Shown here one piece after another: positions 1 to 8,532 of a DNA stretch of 64,000 bases. Position 1 is the first letter of the stretch, and the number at the start of each line of letters is the position of its first letter. Source of the DNA: Polynucleobacter sp. MG-6-Vaara-E2 (lineage in GTDB: Bacteria; Pseudomonadota; Gammaproteobacteria; Burkholderiales; Burkholderiaceae). Below the pieces are notes generated by a model, which was not told where the DNA came from, did no database searches, and saw only the letters and a program-made list of their open reading frames with translations. The position numbers and the translations under genes were made by a program. The stretch lies in assembly GCF_018687695.1 (NCBI RefSeq), contig NZ_CP061303.1:1815847-1879846 (forward strand). The letters run 5' to 3'.

Positions 1-115
1 CGTGCATGACAGAACCGAAAACGCCGTCGAGCAAACCCAAGCCCCAAGCAATCACCCAGACGGTGATCGACAATGGTGCCCAAACCAGGATGCCAGCGAT
101 AAAGTATTTTTTCAT
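1..115 (-). CDS. DUF502 family membrane protein, N-terminal fragment
   Basis: Reading the minus strand from an ATG at 113-115 gives 38 residues that begin MKKYFIAGILVWAPLSITVW and run off the window edge. The hydrophobic start followed by LLDG is typical of the DUF502 family of small inner-membrane proteins, whose function is unknown. The gene lies 52 bases downstream of ubiB on the same strand. In many Burkholderiales DUF502 sits between ubiB and aspS, so aspS may follow outside the window. The FmdB zinc-ribbon gene often found between ubiB and DUF502 is absent here. Only the first part is visible, so the family call rests on the N-terminus and the neighbourhood. Confidence 0.7.
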   Translation of the reverse strand, partial: MKKYFIAGILVWAPLSITVWVIAWGLGLLDGVFGSVMH

Positions 116-167
116 GTGTTCTGCCTAACCAGCTATTTTAGCGTTTTAGCAGCCAAGCAGCGAGAGA

Positions 168-1757
168 CTAATAAATACCTAGACTGATGATCAAAATCCC
201 AGCCAAAAATCCACCGGCAAAGAGCAAAGCCCCGGCCACTAGGCGATGGGTGCGGCGCTCTTGTAGCAAAAGGGCCTTTAGAACCTCTATTTCGCCACTT
301 TCAGCCTTTTTCTGGTGCTTGCTGGCTTGAGCCAGGCTATCTGCGAGCAAACGGGGCAATGTTGGCAAAATTTTGGCCCATATTGGTGCCTCAGCTTTCA
401 AACCATCAATCAATCCGCGCCAACCCAATTGCTGATCAACCCATTTCTCTAGGATAGGCTTAGCAGTCTTCCATAGATCTAAATCTGGATCCAACTGACG
501 CGCCAGACCCTCAACATTGAGTAGCGTCTTTTGTAGCAAAGTGAGTTGCGGCTGAATTTCCACTTTAAAGCGACGTGAGGTCTGGAATAAGCGCATCAAA
601 ACAATGCCCAAAGAAATTTCTTTTAATGGACGATCAAAATATGGCTCACAAACGGATCGAACGGCACCCTCTAATTCTTCCACGCGCGTATTTTCTGGAA
701 CCCATCCTGACTCAATGTGCAGCTCGGCAACTCGACGGTAATCACGATTAAAGAAAGCTAAAAAGTTCAGCGCTAAATAATTCTTATCGGATTCACTGAG
801 TGCGCCGACTATTCCAAAATCCAACGAAATAAACCGCCCAAAAGTTTCTGGCTCCAAGCTGATCATGATGTTTCCAGGATGCATATCTGCATGGAAAAAG
901 CCGTGCTCAAAGACTTGGGTAAAAAATATTTCAACGCCATCAGCGGCCAACTTCTTAAAGTCCACTCCCGCTTCACGCAGCGCCGCAGTGCGGCCAATAG
1001 AAATGCCATCCATTTTTTCCATGACGATGACATTGGTGTGACATAGATCCCAATACATCTCTGGAATCATTAACTTCTTAGAATCAACAAAATAGCGACG
1101 TAACTGACTCGCATTTGCCGCCTCGCGCATTAGATCCAATTCGTCATGTAGGTAGGTATCAAACTCTGCAACGTTCTCACGTGGCTTGAGTCGGCGCCCA
1201 TCCTCAGAGCTCTTCTCAATAACTTTGGCTAAGTCATACATTAAGGCCAGATCACCTTCAATTACCGGCAAGATACCGGGGCGCAGGACTTTAATGGCAA
1301 CCGATTTGTGTGCCCACTCAGGATGTTTTTCAGTGCCGCGTAATATCCCAAAATGTACTTGAGCAACCGAAGCACTAGCTACAGGCGTCGCATCGAAACC
1401 AATAAAGACCTCTTCGATAGGCTTGCCTAAAGCTTCTTCAATTAAACGACGTGACTCTTCATTAGAGAATGGTGGCACTTGATCTTGTAGCTTTGCCAAC
1501 TCGTTAGCAATATCTTCTGGCAATAAATCACGACGCGTAGAAAGCACTTGCCCAAACTTTACAAAGATCGGGCCCAATGCCTCTAAGGTCAATCGAATAC
1601 GCTCACCTCTTGGCAGCTTGGTGCCAGGCGAAGTCCAACAGACAACCGTTAAACACGTCCGACCAATTCCGGGTTTGAGAACATCGCGCAATAAGGGCAG
1701 CAAGCCATAACGCCATGCTGTGAAGAAAATGAAACTGAGGCGAGCAATTCTGCGCAC
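168..1757 (-). CDS. ubiB: UbiB, ubiquinone biosynthesis protein kinase-like ATPase
   Basis: This 529-residue protein belongs to the UbiB/ADCK atypical kinase family, which is needed for aerobic ubiquinone synthesis, probably as an ATPase assisting the membrane-associated Ubi complex. Visible hallmarks are the KxGQ motif (KFGQ, residues 67-70), the alanine-rich loop replacing the P-loop (around 123-136), the lysine in AIKVLRPG (about 154-161), HADMHPGN (289-296) and the metal-binding LDFG (312-315). The last 40 residues contain hydrophobic stretches that fit the C-terminal membrane anchor. The start is GTG at 1757; it lies three bases after the ubiJ stop and in the same frame, so the two are surely co-transcribed. 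No ATG alternative exists nearby. Confidence 0.95.
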   Translation of the reverse strand: MRRIARLSFIFFTAWRYGLLPLLRDVLKPGIGRTCLTVVCWTSPGTKLPRGERIRLTLEALGPIFVKFGQVLSTRRDLLPEDIANELAKLQDQVPPFSNEESRRLIEEALGKPIEEVFIGFDATPVASASVAQVHFGILRGTEKHPEWAHKSVAIKVLRPGILPVIEGDLALMYDLAKVIEKSSEDGRRLKPRENVAEFDTYLHDELDLMREAANASQLRRYFVDSKKLMIPEMYWDLCHTNVIVMEKMDGISIGRTAALREAGVDFKKLAADGVEIFFTQVFEHGFFHADMHPGNIMISLEPETFGRFISLDFGIVGALSESDKNYLALNFLAFFNRDYRRVAELHIESGWVPENTRVEELEGAVRSVCEPYFDRPLKEISLGIVLMRLFQTSRRFKVEIQPQLTLLQKTLLNVEGLARQLDPDLDLWKTAKPILEKWVDQQLGWRGLIDGLKAEAPIWAKILPTLPRLLADSLAQASKHQKKAESGEIEVLKALLLQERRTHRLVAGALLFAGGFLAGILIISLGIY

Positions 1758-1760
1758 GAT

Positions 1761-2381
1761 TTACTTGCCCTTTTGCTCAATTAGTTGAATACGCTTCTCC
1801 AAGCGATCAACTGAATCGCGTAATTCACTCAACTCAGATTTGTGAACCATAAAATCTCGTTTATTCAAAAGCACGTTTCTTTCTTCGCTCACATACTCCA
1901 CTACATTGTCTAGCAAATCACTCGCTGCTGAACGCGTAGCAGAAACAAACTTTTTACCCTGTCGCACAGCAAAATTAGCGGGAGCATCTCCCACTAAGTG
2001 AGCCAAATCTTCTTCATACTCCCAACGCAATTGACCAGCAAGACGACCAATTAATTGGGCTAAATCTGCATCACCTGTAATTTTGACAGCTTTAAAAGCC
2101 TGCTCTTTTAGACTGCCAGTACTAGCAGTCAAATCACTTAATGCCTTAGCTGATACCTCAAGCAATAGCGTAGGACCATCTAACTCCTTGAGAGTTTCTA
2201 AACAACCAAAGGCATTGATCTCAAAACATAAACGCCCCAAAGGGAGTTGAACGAGTACCGTCTTACCGGCATGCTTTGCGAGTTCAGCGCTGGCCCATGG
2301 CTCCTTCTTTAAGACATGATTGATAGCGCGGCAAGCAGCGCTGGCGGCAATCGTATGTGCTGAGGATGGCAGTGTGTTCAT
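1761..2381 (-). CDS. ubiJ: UbiJ, SCP2-domain ubiquinone biosynthesis accessory factor
   Basis: The 206-residue protein has an N-terminal SCP2-like lipid-binding region (about residues 15-115) and a C-terminal charged segment (about 165-206, with a heptad-like RDSVDRLEKRIQLIEQ) that looks like a coiled coil. UbiJ is known to bind ubiquinone intermediates and to scaffold the soluble Ubi enzymes together with UbiK, and a ubiK gene is also in this window at 62284. It lies between the Tim44-like gene and ubiB. A strong terminator sits just upstream, so ubiJ-ubiB may need its own promoter or read-through. The family is sequence-divergent, and the call leans partly on adjacency to ubiB. Confidence 0.88.
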   Translation of the reverse strand: MNTLPSSAHTIAASAACRAINHVLKKEPWASAELAKHAGKTVLVQLPLGRLCFEINAFGCLETLKELDGPTLLLEVSAKALSDLTASTGSLKEQAFKAVKITGDADLAQLIGRLAGQLRWEYEEDLAHLVGDAPANFAVRQGKKFVSATRSAASDLLDNVVEYVSEERNVLLNKRDFMVHKSELSELRDSVDRLEKRIQLIEQKGK

Positions 2382-2390
2382 AAGTGTAAA

Positions 2391-2413
2391 AAACCCGCAC
2401 TAGTGCGGGTTTT
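2391..2413 (-). terminator. Rho-independent terminator after the Tim44-like gene
   Basis: A perfect inverted repeat AAACCCGCACT/AGTGCGGGTTT is followed on the minus strand by a run of T (GGGTTTTTTAC). It lies 21 bases after the stop of the Tim44-like gene and only 10 bases before the ubiJ ATG, so it ends the upstream transcript right at the ubiJ start. Confidence 0.85.
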
Positions 2414-2434
2414 CCTGCGGAAAGTACCTAAAGC

Positions 2435-3346
2435 TTAAACCAACTGAGAGATGCCCGCCAATACCCAGCCTGCAGGACCCTCTACCGGCTTACTCAGATT
2501 CCAGATTTCGGAGAAATCACTCGCTGGCGCATTCTGTTGCTCGCGGATGATGCCGCTGAACTGAACGCTACAGAAATAATGCGCATCTGCAGTTTCAATA
2601 CCCAATAATCGGGCGTTAATAGTCACTACATCAGTTTGGTTTGCGCTATCTACGCGCCCAGCCAAATCTTGACGAATGGTAGCGAACATTTCAGGGGTAG
2701 TAAATTCTTGCAATGAGGCAAGATCGCCCTGATCCCAGGCCTTCTGTAAGGTCACGAAATACTGCTTAGCGTTTTCTAAAAACGTCCGCTCATCAAACCC
2801 TGGCGGCAGGGTTGATTGAAATGATTCCGGCTCTACGCCAACACCAGCAAAAGCATTAGCAGCTGGAGTAAATGCTGGCTCTTGTCTTGGGATTTGATCA
2901 AAACCCGTTCGCCGCATGCTCGAGGAAGGTGCATTTGAATTCTGGCCCGCACCTGACATGGCAGGCAAAAGTTTGCGGATCAAAAACATCATGACAAAAC
3001 CCGCAAGCATTGCAATGAGCAAACCCGTAATAAGTGAGGAAGCTGCTTCACCCAATCCAAAATGAGATAAGAGATAGCCAATCCCCAGGCCAGCAGCTAA
3101 ACCGCCTAAAATCCCCCCCATGCCACCAAATCGACTGGGTGCTGGTGCCTGTGGCGCAGCAGCTGGAGTATTAGGTTGAGCTTGTTGAGCTGGTTTTTGT
3201 GCAGGAGTAGCCTGTCTTTGAATAGGTGCACTTGGCGCACGACCGAAACTCTTACCGCCACCGAGACGTGCAGCATCAACCGATCCCATTGATGCAAATA
3301 CCAAAGTCATACTCAAGAACACTGTCTTAAAAAAATGCTTGTTCAT
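2435..3346 (-). CDS. Tim44-like domain protein, exported or membrane
   Basis: The 303-residue protein starts with a signal sequence (cleavage likely after SMGSVDA, about residue 25). A Pro/Ala/Gln-rich linker covers residues 35-70, then come Gly-rich hydrophobic membrane segments (about 75-125, GGLAAGLGIGYLLSHFG and LLIAMLAGFVMMFLI), then a C-terminal domain (about 180-303) of the Tim44/MRP-L45 fold. Bacterial Tim44-like proteins have no settled function. A good ribosome site (AAGGAG) precedes the ATG at 3346. The gene lies between ubiE and ubiJ, a common arrangement in betaproteobacteria, and has its own terminator. A role in membrane or ubiquinone-complex organisation would be guesswork. 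Confidence 0.85.
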   Translation of the reverse strand: MNKHFFKTVFLSMTLVFASMGSVDAARLGGGKSFGRAPSAPIQRQATPAQKPAQQAQPNTPAAAPQAPAPSRFGGMGGILGGLAAGLGIGYLLSHFGLGEAASSLITGLLIAMLAGFVMMFLIRKLLPAMSGAGQNSNAPSSSMRRTGFDQIPRQEPAFTPAANAFAGVGVEPESFQSTLPPGFDERTFLENAKQYFVTLQKAWDQGDLASLQEFTTPEMFATIRQDLAGRVDSANQTDVVTINARLLGIETADAHYFCSVQFSGIIREQQNAPASDFSEIWNLSKPVEGPAGWVLAGISQLV

Positions 3347-3412
3347 TTCTTTTACTCCTTTTAATAACTTCTGCTACTTGAGTTTTTAAGAGCTTAAAAA
3401 GCTATACAACTA

Positions 3413-4156
3413 TCAGTATTTAATACCAATATGTAAGGCAACGATACCCCCGGTCATCCTATGGGTTTCAACCTCATCAAAACCAACACCTAACATCATT
3501 TCTTTCAAGGTATCTGCATCCGGATGCATGCGGATAGATTCCGCTAAATAGCGATAACTCTCCGAGTCTTGTGCAATTTTTTCACCCAACCAAGGCAATA
3601 CCTTAAATGAATACGCGTCATAGACTGGCTGCAAAAAAGCATCTGGCTTAGAAAACTCCAAAACCAATACACGACCACCTGGTTTAATCACGCGACTCAT
3701 TTCACCCAAAGCAACCTCTTTATGAGTCATGTTGCGTAGACCAAAGGCAACCGTTACAACGTCAAAATGGTTATTCGGAAAGGGGATTTTTTCTGCATCA
3801 AATTGCACACAAGGCAAAGCCATGCCGTGATCAAGTAAACGGTCTCGACCAACTCCCAACATGGAAGCATTGATATCGCTTAGCCAAACTTGAGCATCGG
3901 GGTTATGGCCCCAATCTGCAGCCTTAGCAAATGCAGTAGCCAGATCGCCAGTACCACCAGCAATGTCTAAGATCTTTTGACCAGGACGAACATTCGCTCT
4001 AGCAATGGTGATTTTTTTCCAAACACGGTGCAAACCAAAAGACATTAAGTCATTCATCACATCGTATTTGCTCGCTACCGAATGAAATACCCCGGCAACC
4101 TTACCGGCCTTTTCGACTTCATCAACGCTTTGATAACCAAAGTGGGTTTTACTCAT
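3413..4156 (-). CDS. ubiE: UbiE, demethylmenaquinone/2-octaprenylbenzoquinol C-methyltransferase
   Basis: UbiE uses SAM to C-methylate a ubiquinone (or menaquinone) precursor. Visible features are the N-terminal THFGYQSV, VFHSVASKYDVMND, SAM motif I DIAGGTGDLA, and the family-typical DVVTVAFGLRNMTH and PGGRVLVLEFSKP. I place the start at the ATG at 4156 (MSKTHFGYQ) because it overlaps the stop of the upstream DUF971 gene as TAATG, which implies translational coupling; this gives 247 residues. An upstream in-frame start at 4171 would add five untypical residues. It is the third gene of a tight FAD-oxidoreductase-DUF971-ubiE run and precedes the Tim44/ubiJ/ubiB genes. Confidence 0.96.
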   Translation of the reverse strand: MSKTHFGYQSVDEVEKAGKVAGVFHSVASKYDVMNDLMSFGLHRVWKKITIARANVRPGQKILDIAGGTGDLATAFAKAADWGHNPDAQVWLSDINASMLGVGRDRLLDHGMALPCVQFDAEKIPFPNNHFDVVTVAFGLRNMTHKEVALGEMSRVIKPGGRVLVLEFSKPDAFLQPVYDAYSFKVLPWLGEKIAQDSESYRYLAESIRMHPDADTLKEMMLGVGFDEVETHRMTGGIVALHIGIKY

Positions 4157-4554
4157 TAGTGACTTCCACAAGAATGGTCATGCGCATGTCCAGCCTGAAC
4201 CATCGGTGCATCACGATCCAGACCAGCAGCAGCCAATTTATCTAAATGCTCTTGCCATACTTGCTCTTGGTTTTCACACAAGAAATACAAGTAATCCCAA
4301 GAATACAAACCTGAATCATGGCCATCAGAAAAAGTGGGCTTCAATGCATAGTGACCAACAGGCTCAAGATTTGCAATCAATACATCACGCTTACCAGTTT
4401 GCAAAGTCTCCTGACCAGGGCCATGACCTTGCACTTCGGCTGAGGGAGAGAGCACTCTCAGTAATTCAAAAGGTAAGCGATAGGTAGAGCCATTTTCATA
4501 AGAGAGCTCTAAAACCTTAGATTGTTGATGTACAACGATATTGGTTGGAATCAT
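4156..4554 (-). CDS. DUF971 (gamma-butyrobetaine hydroxylase-like N-terminal domain) protein
   Basis: The 132-residue protein is made almost entirely of a DUF971 domain (about residues 5-105; LELSYENGSTYRLPFELLRV and FSDGHDSGLYSWDYLYFLCE are typical). Single-domain DUF971 proteins are often next to Fe-S or quinone genes, and some are linked to Fe-S protein maturation, but no specific function is established for this one. The C-terminus carries a His/Cys tail (GHAHDHSCGSH) that could bind metal. It overlaps both neighbours by one base (TAATG at each end), so it is translated with the FAD oxidoreductase and ubiE. Confidence 0.88.
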   Translation of the reverse strand: MIPTNIVVHQQSKVLELSYENGSTYRLPFELLRVLSPSAEVQGHGPGQETLQTGKRDVLIANLEPVGHYALKPTFSDGHDSGLYSWDYLYFLCENQEQVWQEHLDKLAAAGLDRDAPMVQAGHAHDHSCGSH

Positions 4555-7500
4555 TAAACCAACACCCTTTCAATACCGCCTTGATTTGCTTTGGCAACAT
4601 AATCTTGCATCCAGTTTTCGCCTAACAATTTTTGAGCCATTTCAACCACGATGTAATCAGCAGTGGTATCGCTATCGGCATCAAAACGAGTCAAACCTTG
4701 TAAGCATGATGGGCAACTGGTTAATACTTTGACATCTCCGGTGAAGTCGCCTTTACGTAAGTCGTTGGCACCCTTTTCCATTTCGATTTGCTTGCGAAAA
4801 CGCACCTGAGTAGAGATATCAGGACGTGTCACTGCCAATGTTCCAGACTCTCCGCAGCAACGGTCATTCTTTGCAATCGCTTTGCCATCCTCTAACTGAA
4901 TCAGTTCATTAACAGTCTTCAATGGATCTTGTAACTTCATTGGAGAGTGGCAAGGATCGTGATACATGTACTTCACACCCGTTACGCCAGAGAGCTTGAC
5001 ACCTTTCTCTGCTAGGAATTCATGAATATCAATAATTCGGCAGCCTGGGAATATTTGCTCAAACTGATAGCCAGCTAATTGATCGTAACAAGTGCCGCAA
5101 GAGACAACCACCGTCTTAATATCTAGATAATTTAGAGTATTAGCAACGCGATGGAACAAGACGCGATTGTCCGTAATCATCTTCTCTGCTTTATCAAAGT
5201 CGCCATTGCCACGCTGTGGGTAGCCACAACATAAGTAACCTGGCGGCAATACCGTTTGGACGCCTACATTCCATAACATGGCTTGAGTAGCCAAACCAAC
5301 CTGAGAGAACAGACGCTCAGAACCACAGCCCGGGAAGTAAAACACCGCCTCTGTATCAGCGGACGTTGTCTTCGGATCACGAATAATCGGCACATAGTTG
5401 GCATCCTCAATATCTAAGAGTGCGCGTGCCGTTTTCTTCGGTAAATTGCCAGGCATCTTCTTATTCACAAAGAAAATCACCTGCTCTTTGATACTCGGCT
5501 TACCAACGGTTGCAGGAGGATGTGCAGTTTGTTGTTTTGCAAACTTGCGGAAAATATCATTACCCAAACGCTGCAACTTATAGCCCCAACCAATCATCGT
5601 CTTACGAGCTAAATGGATAGACTCGGGACTCGTGGCATTCAAGAAGAACATCGATGCAGCGGTACCAGGATTAAAGCGCTGCTGCCCCATCTTACGCAAT
5701 AGGTTGCGCATATTCATAGTCACGTCACCGAAGTCAATTTTGACTGGACAAGGAGTTAAGCACTTGTGGCACACGGTGCAATGGGCTGCGACATCATCAA
5801 ACATTTCCCAGTGTCGAATTGAAACGCCGCGACGAGTTTGCTCTTCATACAAGAAAGCTTCGATCAATAATGAAGTTGCCAAAATTTTGTCACGTGGACT
5901 GTACAACAGGTTTGCGCGTGGGACGTGTGTAGAGCAAACCGGCTTACACTTACCGCAACGCAAGCAATCCTTCACGCTGTCAGCAATAGCACCAATATCA
6001 CTTTGCTGCATGATTATCGATTCATGGCCCATCAAGCCAAAGCTTGGCGTATAAGCCATGCTGAGGTCTGCATGCGGCATTAACTTGCCTTTATTAAAGC
6101 GACCCTCTGGATCAACACGGTTCTTATAACTACGGAAATCTTTCAACTCCGCTTCAGTTAAATACTCCAGCTTTGTAATGCCAATGCCATGCTCACCAGA
6201 GATCACACCATCTAGCGAACGAGCCAGCTTCATGATGCGATCAACCGAGCGATGCGCATCTTGCAACATCTCGTAATCATCAGAGTTGACTGGAATATTG
6301 GTATGCACATTACCGTCGCCAGCGTGCATGTGTAATGCCACAAAAACGCGCTTGCGCAAAATATTTTTGTGAATAGCTTCAAGCTCAGCCAAAATCGGTT
6401 CGAATGCTAAGCCCCCAAAAATGATGCGTAGCTCGGAACGCACTTCATCTTTCCAAGAGGCACGCAAACTATAGTTTTGCAATTGCGGAAAATAAGCATC
6501 CATCTGCGTGAGCCAGTCAGCCCAGCGGGTACGTACTTTTGCAATTAACTCAAGAGCTTGCTGAACACGATCACCCAAAATTTCTGCAGTAGGGATTTCG
6601 TATTCTTCATCACTTTTGCCTAATGGCAAGGCGCTCTTTTTCAAGAACGACTCCAAGCCATCCAGAACTTGCAGCTTGTTCTTAAGGGATAGCTCAATAT
6701 TGATGCGATCAATTCCGTCGGTGTATTCGCCCATCCGCGGCAAAGGAATCACGACGTCTTCATTAATTTTGAAGGCATTGGTGTGACGGGCAATCGCGGC
6801 TGTACGCGCACGATCTAACCAAAATTTCTTACGCGCTTCTGCGCTGACGGCAACAAAGCCTTCGCCAACGCGTAAGTTCGCCATGCGGACTACTTCACTC
6901 GTTGCAGCCGCAACAGCCTCCTCATCATCACCAGCGATATCACCAATCAACACCATCTTTGGCAAACTATTGCGCTTGGATTTGGTTGAATAACCAACCG
7001 CCCTCAAATAACGATCGTCCAAGTGCTCCAAGCCAGCTAAAATGGGGCCGCCTTGCTTACTTAAACCGTCTAAGTAAGCCTTAATTTCAACAATACTGGG
7101 AATAGCTTCGCGCGCTTGACCAAAAAACTCTAGGCAAACGGTACGCATAAATTTCGGCATGCGATGCAATACCCAGGTTGCGCTGGTAATCAGACCATCA
7201 CAACCTTCTTTTTGGACGCCAGGCAAACCAGATAAGAATTTATCGGTAACGTCCTTACCTAAACCCTCTTTACGAAAACGCCTACCCTCTACTTCAAGTA
7301 GTTCTGTTTTCAGAATACGTTGACCAGGCTCGCTATTGCCATCAGACCAAGTAAGCTGAAAGCGCACTGTTGCAACATCATGGATCTTGCCAAGGTTATG
7401 CTCTAGACGAACAACATCAAGCCAATTTCCCTGGGGATCAACCATGCGCCAGCTAGCTAAGTTATCCAGAGCAGTGCCCCAGAGAACAGCTTTTTTACCA

Positions 7501-8393
7501 CCAGCATTCATAGCAATGTTGCCACCAATACAACTTGCATCAGCAGAGGTGGGGTCAACTGCAAACACTAATCCAGCATGCTCTGCCGCATCAGATACGC
7601 GGCGAGTGACAACCCCAGCACCTGTAAAGATTGTTGGCACTTCATGATCAACGCCTGGAAGATGTTTGGACTTTACGCCACCGATATCTTGTAATTTTTC
7701 AGTGTTGATGACTGCTGACATGGCATACAGCGGTATAGCGCCGCCGGTATAGCCAGTACCGCCTCCACGTGGAATAATGGTGAGCCCTAATTCAATACAT
7801 GCTTTTACTAAGCCAGGAATTTCTGATTCGTAATCAGGTTTAAGAACCACCAACGGAAATTCAACTCGCCAGTCAGTCGCATCGGTCACGTGCGCAGCAC
7901 GTGACACACCGTCGAAGCAAATATTGTCACTAGCAGTATGTCGACCTAATTCTTTGCGCGCACGTTTACGGATAACTTCAACTTCTTTAAATCCGTTTTC
8001 AAAATTTTCAATTGCGCGATAGGCAGCAGCCAACAATACTTCTACCTGCTCAGCGGAGTCGCCCTTGTTACGCTTTTTGACTTCGCCCAAGCGATGCCAT
8101 AAAGCATCTATTAATTGCTGGCGACGAGTAGGGCTATCTAAAAGATCATCCTGCAAAAAGGGGTTACGTTGCACTACCCAAATATCACCCAGGATTTCAA
8201 ACAACATGCGGGCAGAACGACCGGTGCGGCGAACCCCACGCAATTCATTCAGAACACGCCATGACTCCTCACCTAAAAGGCGAATAACAACTTCTCGATC
8301 AGAAAAAGAAGTGTAGTTGTAGGGAATTTCACGAAGACGGGGGGAACCCGCCTCAGCATCCAACAACTGGTTTAAAGCCAATGGTGCGTTCAT
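4554..8393 (-). CDS. Large FAD/Fe-S oxidoreductase (GlcD-GlpC type fusion, DUF3683)
   Basis: This 1279-residue protein fuses several modules. An N-terminal DUF3683 region (about 1-140) is followed by an FAD-binding type 4 domain (about 175-400, PRGGGTGYTGG at 209-219) and an FAD-oxidase C-terminal domain (about 420-780, ending near GEHGIGITKLEYL). Two [4Fe-4S] cluster motifs come next (CLRCGKCKPVC and CTVCHKCLTPCP), then two CCG cysteine-rich domains (YFPGCGSE...CCGYP and YHDPCHS...CCGESG). The layout matches D-lactate/D-2-hydroxy-acid dehydrogenases that pass electrons to quinone, but the substrate cannot be read from sequence. The start at 8393 is the first gene of an operon with DUF971 and ubiE. 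It may supply electrons to the quinone pool its neighbours build (inference). Confidence 0.88.
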   Translation of the reverse strand: MNAPLALNQLLDAEAGSPRLREIPYNYTSFSDREVVIRLLGEESWRVLNELRGVRRTGRSARMLFEILGDIWVVQRNPFLQDDLLDSPTRRQQLIDALWHRLGEVKKRNKGDSAEQVEVLLAAAYRAIENFENGFKEVEVIRKRARKELGRHTASDNICFDGVSRAAHVTDATDWRVEFPLVVLKPDYESEIPGLVKACIELGLTIIPRGGGTGYTGGAIPLYAMSAVINTEKLQDIGGVKSKHLPGVDHEVPTIFTGAGVVTRRVSDAAEHAGLVFAVDPTSADASCIGGNIAMNAGGKKAVLWGTALDNLASWRMVDPQGNWLDVVRLEHNLGKIHDVATVRFQLTWSDGNSEPGQRILKTELLEVEGRRFRKEGLGKDVTDKFLSGLPGVQKEGCDGLITSATWVLHRMPKFMRTVCLEFFGQAREAIPSIVEIKAYLDGLSKQGGPILAGLEHLDDRYLRAVGYSTKSKRNSLPKMVLIGDIAGDDEEAVAAATSEVVRMANLRVGEGFVAVSAEARKKFWLDRARTAAIARHTNAFKINEDVVIPLPRMGEYTDGIDRINIELSLKNKLQVLDGLESFLKKSALPLGKSDEEYEIPTAEILGDRVQQALELIAKVRTRWADWLTQMDAYFPQLQNYSLRASWKDEVRSELRIIFGGLAFEPILAELEAIHKNILRKRVFVALHMHAGDGNVHTNIPVNSDDYEMLQDAHRSVDRIMKLARSLDGVISGEHGIGITKLEYLTEAELKDFRSYKNRVDPEGRFNKGKLMPHADLSMAYTPSFGLMGHESIIMQQSDIGAIADSVKDCLRCGKCKPVCSTHVPRANLLYSPRDKILATSLLIEAFLYEEQTRRGVSIRHWEMFDDVAAHCTVCHKCLTPCPVKIDFGDVTMNMRNLLRKMGQQRFNPGTAASMFFLNATSPESIHLARKTMIGWGYKLQRLGNDIFRKFAKQQTAHPPATVGKPSIKEQVIFFVNKKMPGNLPKKTARALLDIEDANYVPIIRDPKTTSADTEAVFYFPGCGSERLFSQVGLATQAMLWNVGVQTVLPPGYLCCGYPQRGNGDFDKAEKMITDNRVLFHRVANTLNYLDIKTVVVSCGTCYDQLAGYQFEQIFPGCRIIDIHEFLAEKGVKLSGVTGVKYMYHDPCHSPMKLQDPLKTVNELIQLEDGKAIAKNDRCCGESGTLAVTRPDISTQVRFRKQIEMEKGANDLRKGDFTGDVKVLTSCPSCLQGLTRFDADSDTTADYIVVEMAQKLLGENWMQDYVAKANQGGIERVLV

Positions 8394-8504
8394 AGCGACA
8401 TATTTGATAAATAAGCATTTTAATTGAGCAAACCTGATACTGGCAGGAATCGAAGAAAGTTGCTCCCCAAAGGGATAAACCCTTGCAAATCTAAGGGCTT
8501 AGGA

Positions 8505-8532
8505 GCCATCCGTGGTACGCTCATCGGATGGC
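8505..8532 (+). promoter_or_regulatory. Hairpin covering the ilvA start codon
   Basis: GCCATCCG (8505-8512) pairs perfectly with CGGATGGC (8525-8532) across a 12-base loop, and the second arm contains the ilvA ATG at 8528. A Shine-Dalgarno-like AGGAG (8501-8505) touches the first arm and is 22 bases from the ATG, too far for normal use on linear RNA. This could control translation, or be an operator palindrome. The pairing is seen directly; function is inference. Confidence 0.4.

Noticed and set aside
116..167. FmdB zinc-ribbon gene expected between ubiB and DUF502
   Set aside because: The 52-base gap is too short and contains no Cys-pair coding sequence, so the gene is absent here rather than missed.
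5632..6054. 140-residue antisense frame inside the FAD/Fe-S oxidoreductase
   Set aside because: Opposite the conserved Fe-S region; no domain and no start signal.
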